From positions 1-64,000 of the forward strand of contig JAPMOS010000170.1 in NCBI GenBank assembly GCA_027972325.1: a stretch of DNA of 64,000 nt. Direction: 5' to 3'. The notes beneath the pieces are model-generated. The model saw only the letters and a program-made list of their open reading frames with translations, was not told the origin of the DNA and searched no databases. The stretch is from Paratrimastix pyriformis. Its lineage: Eukaryota > Preaxostyla > Paratrimastigidae. The translations under genes and the position numbers were made by a program. Shown piece after piece: positions 54,799 through 63,585 of this stretch; the stretch's first letter is position 1; every line of letters starts with the position of its first letter.

Positions 54799-55686
54799 TT
54801 TCATCGACATAAGATTTGACACTTGACGAAGCAATGTGCTTTTATCGAGGACTTTTGTATTAGTGATGATGCCGGAAATAGATGTAGCGATGTTAGATAC
54901 AGTTTCAGATGCATCAGGAAGCATTAAACTGAGTTCATACTTATTGGTTGACACGACAGTCTTATCATTCTTTACGACATACAGCTCGAAGTATCTGATG
55001 AACTTATAGATAATGTTGTTGTATTTCACATTCATCACACAGATGTCGATAATGTTGTTTGCTTTGATTGCTTGTAGTATTAAATCGTAGGTGATGCCAT
55101 TATACTTATCATTTTGATATACGACGCTCCACATTTTGATAAAGCCGAGCCATTCATTTTCGAAATTTTGCATTCGTTCAGTCACCTTTTTCTTTAGGAT
55201 ACCCCAGCATGAATTGACAGATGATTCATACTTGTTGATGTAACGTTTCATCTTTTGTATCTCATCGACGAGTCCACTATTTTGTGATACATCACACACG
55301 ACAGATTCAACGAGCAGCTTATCGAGTTTGTATTTAAACACCTCCTCAATGAATCCACCGAGTTCAGCCATGGAATCCACATCGTCATCGAACTGTAAGT
55401 CGCGCCCGGAATTGTTCAGAAGAGGGTAAATCCATTTCATGTAACGCTCAAATGATTGGAAAATGACAGGTTGTTTGAACACATCAGATAACTCATACCA
55501 TTCTTTCTTAATGAACACAGTTTGTCCACTGTCGAATCTTATCTTCACAACATTCTGTGCTAAGCTTTCATCTTGTTTAGCAATAGCATCATCATAAGGC
55601 GTTAGAATCACTTTGTTAGGGTGATGTAGTTCTTGAAGAGTATCATTTAGTTGATTTTCATTCACAGTTTCAACTGTTCTGTGCAT
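54784..55686 (-). CDS. Polinton protein of unknown function, 300 aa
   Basis: Open frame from MHRTVETVNENQLNDTLQ. It is mostly alpha-helical by composition, with no membrane segment, no zinc-binding cluster and no family that I know. It heads a minus-strand group that continues with the coiled-coil gene and the membrane protein gene, and is likely a late or virion-associated protein. Confidence 0.6.
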   Translation of the reverse strand: MHRTVETVNENQLNDTLQELHHPNKVILTPYDDAIAKQDESLAQNVVKIRFDSGQTVFIKKEWYELSDVFKQPVIFQSFERYMKWIYPLLNNSGRDLQFDDDVDSMAELGGFIEEVFKYKLDKLLVESVVCDVSQNSGLVDEIQKMKRYINKYESSVNSCWGILKKKVTERMQNFENEWLGFIKMWSVVYQNDKYNGITYDLILQAIKANNIIDICVMNVKYNNIIYKFIRYFELYVVKNDKTVVSTNKYELSLMLPDASETVSNIATSISGIITNTKVLDKSTLLRQVSNLMSMKSLTA

Positions 55687-55713
55687 GGTTGTTCATATGA
55701 TATGGCTATAAAT

Positions 55714-57040
55714 TTATCTTTGTTTTCCTTTCTTTCGTTTTGCTTCAGCTTCCTTAGCTTTACGAGTCGCTTCTTCTTCGATGGCTTTTTTATTAGCAGC
55801 CTCTTCCTTGGCTCGTTTCTGTGCCTCTTTTTCGTTTTGGAACCACTCGTCCTCGGCACGTTTTCGAGCAGACTCTTCTTCAGCCTTTTTTCGTGCAGCC
55901 TCCTCAGCCGCAGCTTTTCGTGCAGCATCCTCAGCCTGTCCCTTAGCAACCAATTCCTCGGCACGTTTATACGCAGCTTCATCCTCAGCTCGTTTCTGTG
56001 CAGCCTCATCTTCAGCTCGCATTTTGATATACTCTTCTTCAGCACGTTTCCTTTCAGCTTCCTCAGCTCGTTTCTGTGCGAGTGCAGCTCGTTGTACACC
56101 AATAAGGTTTTGCAATGACTTATTGTTATACCCCTTCCGTATGTAATTTTTTGTACCCAGTTTGTTCATCTTCTTCATCTTAAGAACGACATCATTTCCT
56201 TTAGGTATTGTATCTTTCCATTTCAATAAGATTCTGCCCTCACCACACCATTCCTCGAGTAATTCAGGGGTCACATCAGACGCATCGAATTTTTTGTAAA
56301 CGGCATGTGCATTACCATGTATAGGATTAGTAAAAAATGGAATTTTTATTTTTTTGCCCAGTTTCTGTAGTTCTTCGGTTTTAATCCTATAGTATTCATT
56401 CTTAGGGACTCTAAAAATGTAAGCTTTTGGTGTTCCGGTCCTATTATAATAGTCATAAGGATACATAGGTCCGCTCAATAATATTTCATGACGAATAATT
56501 CCTTCCATTGTCTTGTCTCTCATATAACCAAAATACATGTCTTCAGGTGATTCACCACCAAATGCCTTAACCAATTCCGTTTGAATTTCTTCCGGAGGCA
56601 ACTCATCCCCAGCGGGTGCAGGTTTAGGTTCAGCAGGTGCTTCTAAGTCCTCACCAGGTGCTTCTAAGTCCTCACCGGCTAAGTCGGCATCCTCATCAAT
56701 GAGGACTTCTACGCTCTTTTCATCACCTTCTTCTCCCTCCTCATCACCTTCTTCTTCCTCATCATCACCTTCTTCTTCCTCATCATCACCTTCTTCTTCC
56801 TCATCATCACCTTCTTCTTCCTCATCATCACCTTTTTTCCCTCATCATCACCTTCTTCTTCACCTCCGCTTCCGGGCTCGGAACCAGAGTCAGAATCAGA
56901 TTCTTCTTCAGTGAACATTGCATCGAGTGTTCCCTTTTGAGGTTCGTTGACAGGTTGTTGGTTATGTTGTTTTTGGTTGTGATATAGCATGATTGTTAAG
57001 GCTAATGCAACCTTTTGATTGCGTGTAAGGTGATCCATCA
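55714..57040 (-). pseudogene. Polinton acidic/coiled-coil protein region, fossil
   Basis: The N-terminal side carries an acidic Glu/Asp block encoded by an 18-bp tandem repeat (about 56740-56840). The middle has a globular part (MYFGYMRDKTMEGIIRHEIL, YPYDYYNRTGTPKAYIFRV). The end is a long Ala/Glu/Lys/Arg-rich coiled coil (AEEAARKKAEEE-type) of about 120 residues. The region has about one break. It may be a virion core or scaffold protein. Confidence 0.6.
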
Positions 57041-57064
57041 TAATATGATACATGCATAAATTCT

Positions 57065-57715
57065 TCAATTGTTTTGTTTGTTCATATAGATAAAACCACC
57101 AACCACTAAGACAGCAGCAATAGCAATCAATGCAGTAGTGTTATCGGCAGTTTGTCCAATGTCGTGCTCTTCTTCATCTTTTGTGTGTTGATCCACTTCA
57201 GAATATATTTCAGCTAATGAATCATAAACTTGTTTGTTATATAGTTGATTGGTAGCAGTTAAGTCAACATCTTCGAGACTTGATGAAGGAACAAAGGCAT
57301 CGTTGATGACTTGGAAGGAATTGACAACGTCGAAGGAGTTTCTTATGTTTTGCATCTGTTGGTTGACACGATTGACATCAACCACGTTCTTTAGCTTCTT
57401 AATCATGTCGAGCACGTTAAAGTTAGCGGTAAAGATACCACCTTGGTTTTGCTTTTCTGATATCTTGTTCAGGATGTCGTTGAATGCAGATGTGGCAGAT
57501 GTTGATTCCAATATCGTTTTGGCTATGATTTGGTTCTTTATGTCATTGGCAAAAGAAATCTTCACGTTTTTGATGTGAGCTATGTTACGAAAGATGATTT
57601 CATTCTTTGCATTAAGAACCACATTGACTTGTTGCATTATGATGTTGGTTTCATTGACAGACAGATAGTTCAACAGGTCTTGCCTAATCGAATTATAACT
57701 AATGTTTCCTCCCAT
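57065..57715 (-). CDS. Putative N-myristoylated, C-terminally anchored membrane protein of the Polinton
   Basis: I place the start at the internal Met (57713-57715), which gives MGGNISYNSIRQD with Gly2 and Ser6, an N-myristoylation consensus. The body is helical and Asn/Val-rich. The C-terminus is a single transmembrane helix (ALIAIAAVLVVGGFIYM) with a short Lys/Asn tail. The layout resembles the L1R/F9L family of poxviruses and other large DNA viruses, although the disulfide cysteines of that family are absent. The upstream open part (to 57808) would add 31 residues and hide the acylation site. The frame is whole. Confidence 0.6.
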   Translation of the reverse strand: MGGNISYNSIRQDLLNYLSVNETNIIMQQVNVVLNAKNEIIFRNIAHIKNVKISFANDIKNQIIAKTILESTSATSAFNDILNKISEKQNQGGIFTANFNVLDMIKKLKNVVDVNRVNQQMQNIRNSFDVVNSFQVINDAFVPSSSLEDVDLTATNQLYNKQVYDSLAEIYSEVDQHTKDEEEHDIGQTADNTTALIAIAAVLVVGGFIYMNKQNN

Positions 57716-57762
57716 GTTGTATACAGTACTCATCGAAAATTTCACCTTGTATAGCATTAAGA

Positions 57763-58968
57763 ATGATTCAGTGGAATTCATTGGGAAATGAAGAGCGTAG
57801 CCCTTCATTCGAATGCGCAGAGAACTCTGCGCTTTGCAGCGAAAGTAAGTTCATCAATGCTTTTCAACAGAACAATGTCAGTTACGTCAGGTTGACGTTG
57901 AAAATGGACTTTATATCAAAACGTCGATATGACAATCTGATGAAGGTGGAAGGTGAAGACAGAAAGCGTGAGTTAAAGACATTATATGCTAAGTTACGTG
58001 TTGAAATGCCGTTACGTGGAGGTAGTAAGACGAGAGCCTTTTACAGTGATTTCACGGTGCCACAGGCATTAACTTTGCGCATTCCAACAACTTTGACTTT
58101 GATTCATACACAGAGTTTTTTCCGGCAATAGCAAAATCCACCACTGAGGCACAGTTCCAAAAGTGTGTAAACTGTTCGAAGATTGAGTCATGTGCTAAGA
58201 ATTGGGACTGTCTGAAAGACATTGAAGATTCAGCCCCTAAAGAGTTATCTGAATGTGAAAAGGGGTTCAAAACATTATCAAAATGAATGAATCATACCTA
58301 AAACAGATGGATGACTATTATGCTAAGTTTGATAAATGGAAAGATGAATACGACAAATGGTATTTTATGAATGATTCGATTCAATACATCCATGCAACAA
58401 TCACGGGCTTATGGAATATTGATTCAATTGCCTTCAGCCTGATGACTGATAAGGACAAATACATTGCATCAACTATAAAGCAGAATGGACTCGATTTATC
58501 AAACCTTAATGTCCAATCATGTGAATGGAGTGAGTTAAACCGTCAGAACAAAACGGGTGAATTCATGATGACCTTTTATTATAAGCCTGAGTACTTATCA
58601 CAACGAATAGCACAGATTAATGTAAATAAGCCTGAGATGCCATCAAAACCGCAATGGGGTGACTTAGTTTGTGTTGATTGTCGTAATATAATAGATTGGA
58701 AGAATGTAGGCACATTAACAAATGTCCAAATACAACAACTTAATGAATGTGTTGTAAATGCAGAGAAGGAAAAGAAGATGATAAAAAGCCCGACACTCCT
58801 GACGAGCCAATTCCTCCTGATGTAACGCCACCTCCAAGGCAACCTGAAGAGCCAAAAGAACCTGATGAACCATTAACTCCAATTCATCATGATGAAAAAG
58901 AAACAACAAACTATATCCCTTACATGCTATTTGGTGCAGGTGTTTTTGCACTTACGAGAATTCTATGA
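57763..58968 (+). pseudogene. Polinton structural-type gene region with C-terminal membrane anchor, fossil
   Basis: This region diverges from the acylated membrane protein gene. It contains AFQQNNVSYVRLTLKMDF near its start, an alpha/beta part around 58283-58825 (MDDYYAKFDKWKDEYDKW, LWNIDSIAFSL), a Pro-rich stretch and a final hydrophobic helix (YIPYMLFGAGVFALTRIL). It is broken, with about two breaks. It may encode a virion membrane protein; no family match. Confidence 0.5.
57787..57832. repeat. Paired hairpins, member 3
   Basis: A GCGCAGAG-AA-CTCTGCGC hairpin and an ATGAAG...CTTCAT hairpin are separated by the palindrome ATTCGAAT. They lie at the beginning of the plus-strand gene. The order matches members 1 and 2 (60564, 60772) when read on the minus strand. 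Confidence 0.6.
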
Positions 58969-58970
58969 AT

Positions 58971-59804
58971 TTAGGCATGAGTGACTACTGGTGCTCCTGT
59001 AATTTTGTCAGTTTTGACTTTTATTGCTTCAAGGAGACCTTGTAATGCACCCATCTGAGATGTGTCCTGTTGCGGTGCAAATATGTTCCGTTGGTTAGAC
59101 ATGAAGAACTTATAAATATTGCTATCTGGTTTAATATTTTTATTCGCCGTGTCGATCAATACAGCCAAATCTTGCATTGATTTACGCAATCCCTCAACTA
59201 TAGGGCTTGTGTGTCCATATTTTGCCACAAACTCTGGAAGTTCTTTCTGATACTGCTTGTATTTTGTGACTAATGCGGTGTAAGTGATTGCATCATTGTC
59301 AGTCTGCTGAACTGCATAAAATGGTTGCGTAATTGTCAGACGTTCATCATATATCTTCTTTGCCATATCGAAATCTGCTCTATCAATAGGCACCTTCTCA
59401 AATACGTCGACATCCTTCCGAACCAATCCATATACAGTATTTGATTCATCATGATCTTTCGAGTACTCATGTTTTACTCTCACTCCATCTTTAATGTCAC
59501 CTAAGAATATTGCCCAACAACTGTCATCCTTACGGTAGAACCTAAAGTTGCCGAGTTCAAAATCAACTCCGGCTTTTATTTCCGGCTGAGTCATGAATGT
59601 CTTTTGCATGCTGGTGAACTCTTTCTCTGGTATCTTTCCATTTCTCTTATCAATCATATCGAGCACCTTACCCATGGTAGCCTCAAATGATTCACCTTGA
59701 GAATGACGTGCTCCTTTATGACTTTTCCTCGTTCCTTTGGTTGCCCTCTTCTTTGTTTTGCTAACGGTGTCTGAATACGGATTTGCAGGCATTTTTTCTG
59801 ACAT
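58971..59804 (-). CDS. Polinton protein of unknown function, basic N-terminus, 277 aa
   Basis: Open frame from MSEKMPANPYSDTVSKTKKR. The first 35 residues are strongly basic (KKRATKGTRKSHKGARHS), suited to DNA binding. The middle is alpha/beta (FELGNFRFYRKDDSCWAIFL, GDIKDGVRVKHEYSKD) and the end is helical (GALQGLLEAIKVKTDKI). It is probably a capsid-interior or core protein; that is an inference from composition. Confidence 0.55.
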   Translation of the reverse strand: MSEKMPANPYSDTVSKTKKRATKGTRKSHKGARHSQGESFEATMGKVLDMIDKRNGKIPEKEFTSMQKTFMTQPEIKAGVDFELGNFRFYRKDDSCWAIFLGDIKDGVRVKHEYSKDHDESNTVYGLVRKDVDVFEKVPIDRADFDMAKKIYDERLTITQPFYAVQQTDNDAITYTALVTKYKQYQKELPEFVAKYGHTSPIVEGLRKSMQDLAVLIDTANKNIKPDSNIYKFFMSNQRNIFAPQQDTSQMGALQGLLEAIKVKTDKITGAPVVTHA

Positions 59805-59861
59805 TGGTTACTAATACAATTGATGGAGAAAAAATTTATCGACTAAATATACTGGATCACA

Positions 59862-60098
59862 ATGGATGAAAACAATATTCGTGTCAATGCCGGAGCTGTT
59901 CTAACAGTTGGTTCAATCGTGAAAATCGTGAGGAAGGGTGAGGGATTTTGGATTATCATCACAGAGATCACTGGAAAACGATTGAAGGGAAAAGTGAATA
60001 ATAAGTTGATACTTAAGCACCGTTTCAATCTGGGTGACGTGATAGGGTTCCGCGCAGGTGAAATCACTGAGGTAGCAGTCGATAAAGAAAAAGTTTAG
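59862..60098 (+). CDS. Small beta-barrel-like protein of the Polinton, 78 aa
   Basis: MDENNIRVNAGAVLTVGSIV, then WIIITEITGKRLKGKVNNKL and FNLGDVIGFRAGEITEVAV. The alternation and the GDxIxF ending recall small DUF2314-like domains found in large DNA viruses and Polinton-like elements. Function unknown. The frame is whole. Confidence 0.5.
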   Translation: MDENNIRVNAGAVLTVGSIVKIVRKGEGFWIIITEITGKRLKGKVNNKLILKHRFNLGDVIGFRAGEITEVAVDKEKV

Positions 60099-60158
60099 TC
60101 GACTATTTTATTACTTAGGAAATGGTATTAAACTCGTGCTCCAAAAGCTCTCTCCTTC

Positions 60159-60503
60159 TTAATCCACTCTAAATAGCATGTTTACAGTCACTACATCAGT
60201 TGTTGGCTGTCCTGTTTCATCTAAGATCGAATAGTCATATGTCCTCGTAAGAGTCGATGTTGGTGACAATTCGAGCCCTTTGTTATCTGTTCCAACGAAA
60301 ACTGGTATTGCTGCTTCACTCGTCACATTATTAATGATTTGGTCAGTGTATAAGCCCCGGATTACTACAAAATACATACTTCTGGTGACTGAATTGGTGA
60401 CAAGATGAGTGCCTATAAGAGTTAGGTAATTTGGATTTTTGTTCATCCACTGGTTCAAAATGAGTGTTTTCTGCGTTGAATCAAGGTTTATTGAGAGGAA
60501 CAT
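60159..60503 (-). CDS. Small beta-rich protein of the Polinton, possible minor capsid component
   Basis: I favour the Met at 60501-60503 (MFLSINLDSTQKTLILNQW), which drops seven upstream residues. The sequence is rich in Thr/Val and predicted strands (YLTLIGTHLVTNSVTRSMYF, VVTVNMLFRVD at the end). At about 115 residues it is shorter than usual Polinton penton proteins. A role in the capsid is suggested only by its place next to the major capsid gene. Confidence 0.45.
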   Translation of the reverse strand: MFLSINLDSTQKTLILNQWMNKNPNYLTLIGTHLVTNSVTRSMYFVVIRGLYTDQIINNVTSEAAIPVFVGTDNKGLELSPTSTLTRTYDYSILDETGQPTTDVVTVNMLFRVD

Positions 60504-60563
60504 GATGTGTTTCATACAAATCATGCATAAAAAGTTTCATCTGTCACAAAAAATTTTTGAGAC

Positions 60564-60613
60564 GATGAGACATAGTCTCATCACCCGGGTGAAGGGCATG
60601 TGCCCTTCATCAC
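60564..60613. repeat. Paired hairpins, member 1
   Basis: A 50-nt module: GATGAGAC-ATA-GTCTCATC (60564-60582), then the palindrome ACCCGGGT, then GAAGGGCA-TG-TGCCCTTC and ATCAC. Confidence 0.8.
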
Positions 60614-60771
60614 ATGAAGATATTGCATGTTGACAAGTTGTTGACATAACCAATCCAACACCATATTCTAATAGGTTTTTGTGTGTAGTTGAGGGCTCCA
60701 ATGTTGATATTTGTCTCGTTTTCACTTAATTGTGATGCAACCTTAACTTTACTGAATCGTGAGGTTGAAAC

Positions 60772-60821
60772 GATTCGACATAGTCGAATCACTCGGGTGA
60801 CGAACATTCGTTCGTCATCAC
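60772..60821. repeat. Paired hairpins, member 2
   Basis: A 50-nt module with the same layout as member 1: GATTCGAC-ATA-GTCGAATC (60772-60790), then ACTCGGGT, then GACGAAC-ATTC-GTTCGTC and ATCAC. Stem bases differ from member 1 but pairing is kept. Confidence 0.8.
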
Positions 60822-61250
60822 TTAGAAATTTTCAACATTTTTCCTGTACAAAAACGGTAACTCGTGACAGAGCGTAGATCGACGTTCACAGCCACGGCTT
60901 TTTCGAAACAGCACCATATGAATAAGATAGCTCGACATTTGCTAAGAAATCTGACAGTTACTTAACGTGCACGGGGCTGCACAAGTTTTGACGCGTTCGA
61001 TTTTCAATACAAACTGAACTTCTTCCTTTTATCCAAATCGTTGTTCTGACACTGAATTTCAGTGCCGGGACTTAGTTTAAACATAGAAATCAGTGACTTT
61101 TCATGCTCGTATGTGGTACTGTCACAGTACTTTAAGTGCATGTCAAAAAGTGATATCTCATGTCAACCTCTGGAAAACATAAGGTATGACTTTTTATGAA
61201 TGCCTACATGTTTTCTTACATAACTAAATGATTCTAACGCCTTGGATCAC

Positions 61251-62459
61251 TTAGTTCTTGTGTTCTACAGTCAAAGTGCCTTGTTTTGTGTTATATCGAT
61301 ACCATGCTCGTCCGTATGCTAATACATTCAAAGTACAGTTATGAGGCAATCCCGCTGTGAAAGTCACGACTAATTTAGGGTTAGAATACTCTTTTAGCAC
61401 AATGGTACCATATACATTGCCGTATGATTCAATATCATCATCCTTGCTTGGTAGTCCTGAAAAGCGTAGAGTGTAGATGTTCTTGTCAAATGCCTTCCGG
61501 AAATACATCATCTGTTGGAATTCTTGCGATTTAGCACTAATGGCTGTATCTGGATAGTTCTTGTTGTCAACAGAAAGGTGATATTCCGAGATATAGGCTG
61601 TTCCGGTGAATGGTGCTCCTGTCGTGTCATCAGACAGATACATCGATAGATACTCAACTTCATCAAATGGTAGGTCACATGTTATCGATGTGGCACCTTG
61701 TGAGATTAGATACTTGGTTGAATCAACGAATTCATTCTGTACTGTAACCATTCCTGCTTCATCCATATTGCTCCGTAGAATTGCCTTCTTCTCATCTTCA
61801 TGCATTGTCATGTAGTTAGCTACGAGTTCAACATCGAGAAAAGTGTTGGTTAAAGTAGCTCCAACTGTGGAAGATGATGCTATTTCTGATATAGGGGCTA
61901 TTTCTACTTCAAAATATGGATTTGCTTGTAAGATGTCGAGCCGTAGAGGGTTAAAGTCAATGAATGGATTTGGTATGTAAATCAGTCCTTCCTGTTGTTG
62001 CGACGGATCAATGTCTGTGCCGGTTGCTCCAATACGTGCGTTCTGCATCATCAGTGCTTTGCGCTCATTAATAGCACGTTGGTAATATTGATATATACCT
62101 GCACTGTCCAACTTGTATATTTCACGTCCTTGGTGCTTAAACTTAAGGGATTTGATGAGTTTCATCATGTATCCACCTACGTAAGTCACCGTGCCGGCTG
62201 ATGCTGTAGTAGCTCCGAGTCTGATGTGTAGGTGTATGTCATTACCTGAGAGTAGTCCGCTGTATTTATTAATGTCAAACTGTGCGACACTTCCAAATGA
62301 TATTTGCCGGTTAGGCTTGATTACTACCGGGTCCGTTACAATCTTAGGCTTGCGTATCTTAGTGGTTTTGTCATCCGTAAACTCATTGATTTTGATTGCA
62401 TTCCTTTCGAGGTCTGAGTTCTGTGTAGTGTGTGATTTTAGAATAATAGCCGTTGCCAT
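61251..62459 (-). CDS. Polinton major capsid protein, hexon-like double jelly-roll, 402 aa
   Basis: MATAIILKSHTTQNSDLERN is followed by a beta-rich sequence with NRQISFGSVAQFDINKYSGL, YVGGYMMKLIKSLKFKHQG, IPNPFIDFNPLRLD, YISEYHLSVDNKNYPDTAIS, MYFRKAFDKNIYTLRFSGLP and a final LNVLAYGRAWYRYNTKQGTL. The VFAYGRxWxxYN-like ending and the GNDIHLHIRL block fit Polinton/adintovirus capsid proteins. It would form the trimeric capsomers of an icosahedral particle. The frame is whole. It lies next to the ATPase gene in the same direction, the usual morphogenesis pairing. Confidence 0.82.
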   Translation of the reverse strand: MATAIILKSHTTQNSDLERNAIKINEFTDDKTTKIRKPKIVTDPVVIKPNRQISFGSVAQFDINKYSGLLSGNDIHLHIRLGATTASAGTVTYVGGYMMKLIKSLKFKHQGREIYKLDSAGIYQYYQRAINERKALMMQNARIGATGTDIDPSQQQEGLIYIPNPFIDFNPLRLDILQANPYFEVEIAPISEIASSSTVGATLTNTFLDVELVANYMTMHEDEKKAILRSNMDEAGMVTVQNEFVDSTKYLISQGATSITCDLPFDEVEYLSMYLSDDTTGAPFTGTAYISEYHLSVDNKNYPDTAISAKSQEFQQMMYFRKAFDKNIYTLRFSGLPSKDDDIESYGNVYGTIVLKEYSNPKLVVTFTAGLPHNCTLNVLAYGRAWYRYNTKQGTLTVEHKN

Positions 62460-62517
62460 AGTGTGATAATTAATATCATACTAAGATAAAAAAATACTCA
62501 AATTATAAAAATCTTAC

Positions 62518-63519
62518 CTATTTGCTGCTCGACACTTGTTCTTCAACCATTTTTACCTTGGTTCTGTAGCCTTCTCTCATCTCCCAATAGGCATTGTAAA
62601 GGTTAAGGTAATTGTCATGTAACAAAGGCTTGATCACCAAAATGTTGTGGTCTGCTGTCACTTTCTCGAATAGTTCTAAGAAATCTGCCTTCTTCATACA
62701 CGACATATAATCATGATAAATCATGTCTTTCACTGAGTCATTCTTGGTGTAATGGACAAAACAGTAATTGGTGTTCTGCCTTGTTCTTGGTGAAATACCT
62801 GTTGGAATTTGTGTTGTAAGAATGACTGAGATGTTGTATCTTCTGTGATTGCAAAACAGACTGCCTAAAATATTACTTTGGTGTAACTTGTTGTTGCCAT
62901 CTAAGATATCGTCGAATATCAATAAGACTGACTTTTTACCTTTTGTCTTCTCTTGGAACTTGATGAGCTTCTCAATGAATAATGGTGTCTCATCATCGTC
63001 AAAGCCTCCAAAGCATCTGTCATCTGGAATGTTCCCTAACTCTTTCTGATATCTGTCTTTATTGTCTTGTGCAACTGTAAATAGGTAGATCTTGTCAATC
63101 TCACTTCGTATCTGCTTTATAATTGAGAGAACTGATGTCGTTTTGCCACTTTCCTTCATGCCATAATGTAGCGAAATGAATGGTTCTTTCTTGTTTTTGA
63201 ACCTGTCCACTATCTCTAATGAACTGAACTTAGGCATTTTGACATTACCTACCTTGACAATGCTTGCATCATCTTCTTTTACTTCAGGTGGTATGAAAAC
63301 AACTTGCTTCTGCTCAATTTGCTCATTTTCTTCAACTTTCTGCTCTTCTACTTCCACCTTCTTCAATTTCTTCTCTTTCTTCTCCTTCATAACCTTCTCC
63401 TTCTTCTCTTTCTTCTCTTTTGGAGGAGCACATTTATGCTTCTTAAGCCACTTCTCACTCTTATATTCTTTTCCACACTCAGGGCACTTATATACTTCTT
63501 TGACTGATTCAGACGACAT
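62518..63519 (-). CDS. Polinton packaging ATPase (FtsK/A32-like) with N-terminal zinc finger, 333 aa
   Basis: An N-terminal C2H2 finger (YKCPECGKEYKSEKWLKKHKC, shown as CPEC...HKC) precedes a Lys/Glu-rich linker. The ATPase domain has Walker A HYGMKESGKTTSVLS and Walker B SVLLIFDDILDG. A following conserved stretch NISVILTTQIPTGISPRTRQ fits sensor and Arg-finger regions of A32-type ATPases. It would pump DNA into preformed capsids. The N-terminal zinc finger is an uncommon addition. The frame is whole. Confidence 0.88.
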   Translation of the reverse strand: MSSESVKEVYKCPECGKEYKSEKWLKKHKCAPPKEKKEKKEKVMKEKKEKKLKKVEVEEQKVEENEQIEQKQVVFIPPEVKEDDASIVKVGNVKMPKFSSLEIVDRFKNKKEPFISLHYGMKESGKTTSVLSIIKQIRSEIDKIYLFTVAQDNKDRYQKELGNIPDDRCFGGFDDDETPLFIEKLIKFQEKTKGKKSVLLIFDDILDGNNKLHQSNILGSLFCNHRRYNISVILTTQIPTGISPRTRQNTNYCFVHYTKNDSVKDMIYHDYMSCMKKADFLELFEKVTADHNILVIKPLLHDNYLNLYNAYWEMREGYRTKVKMVEEQVSSSK

Positions 63520-63585
63520 TTTTAATTGTAACTATAATCTATATAGAAAAAATATTTTGTGTGTGAACTATATTAGTTAACTAAT

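Larger units (their letters stand above)
60525..61250. other. Polinton intergenic region with two paired-hairpin motifs
   Basis: About 730 bp between the beta-rich gene and the capsid gene. It holds members 1 and 2 of the paired-hairpin motif and otherwise only short accidental frames. No gene is evident. Confidence 0.6.
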
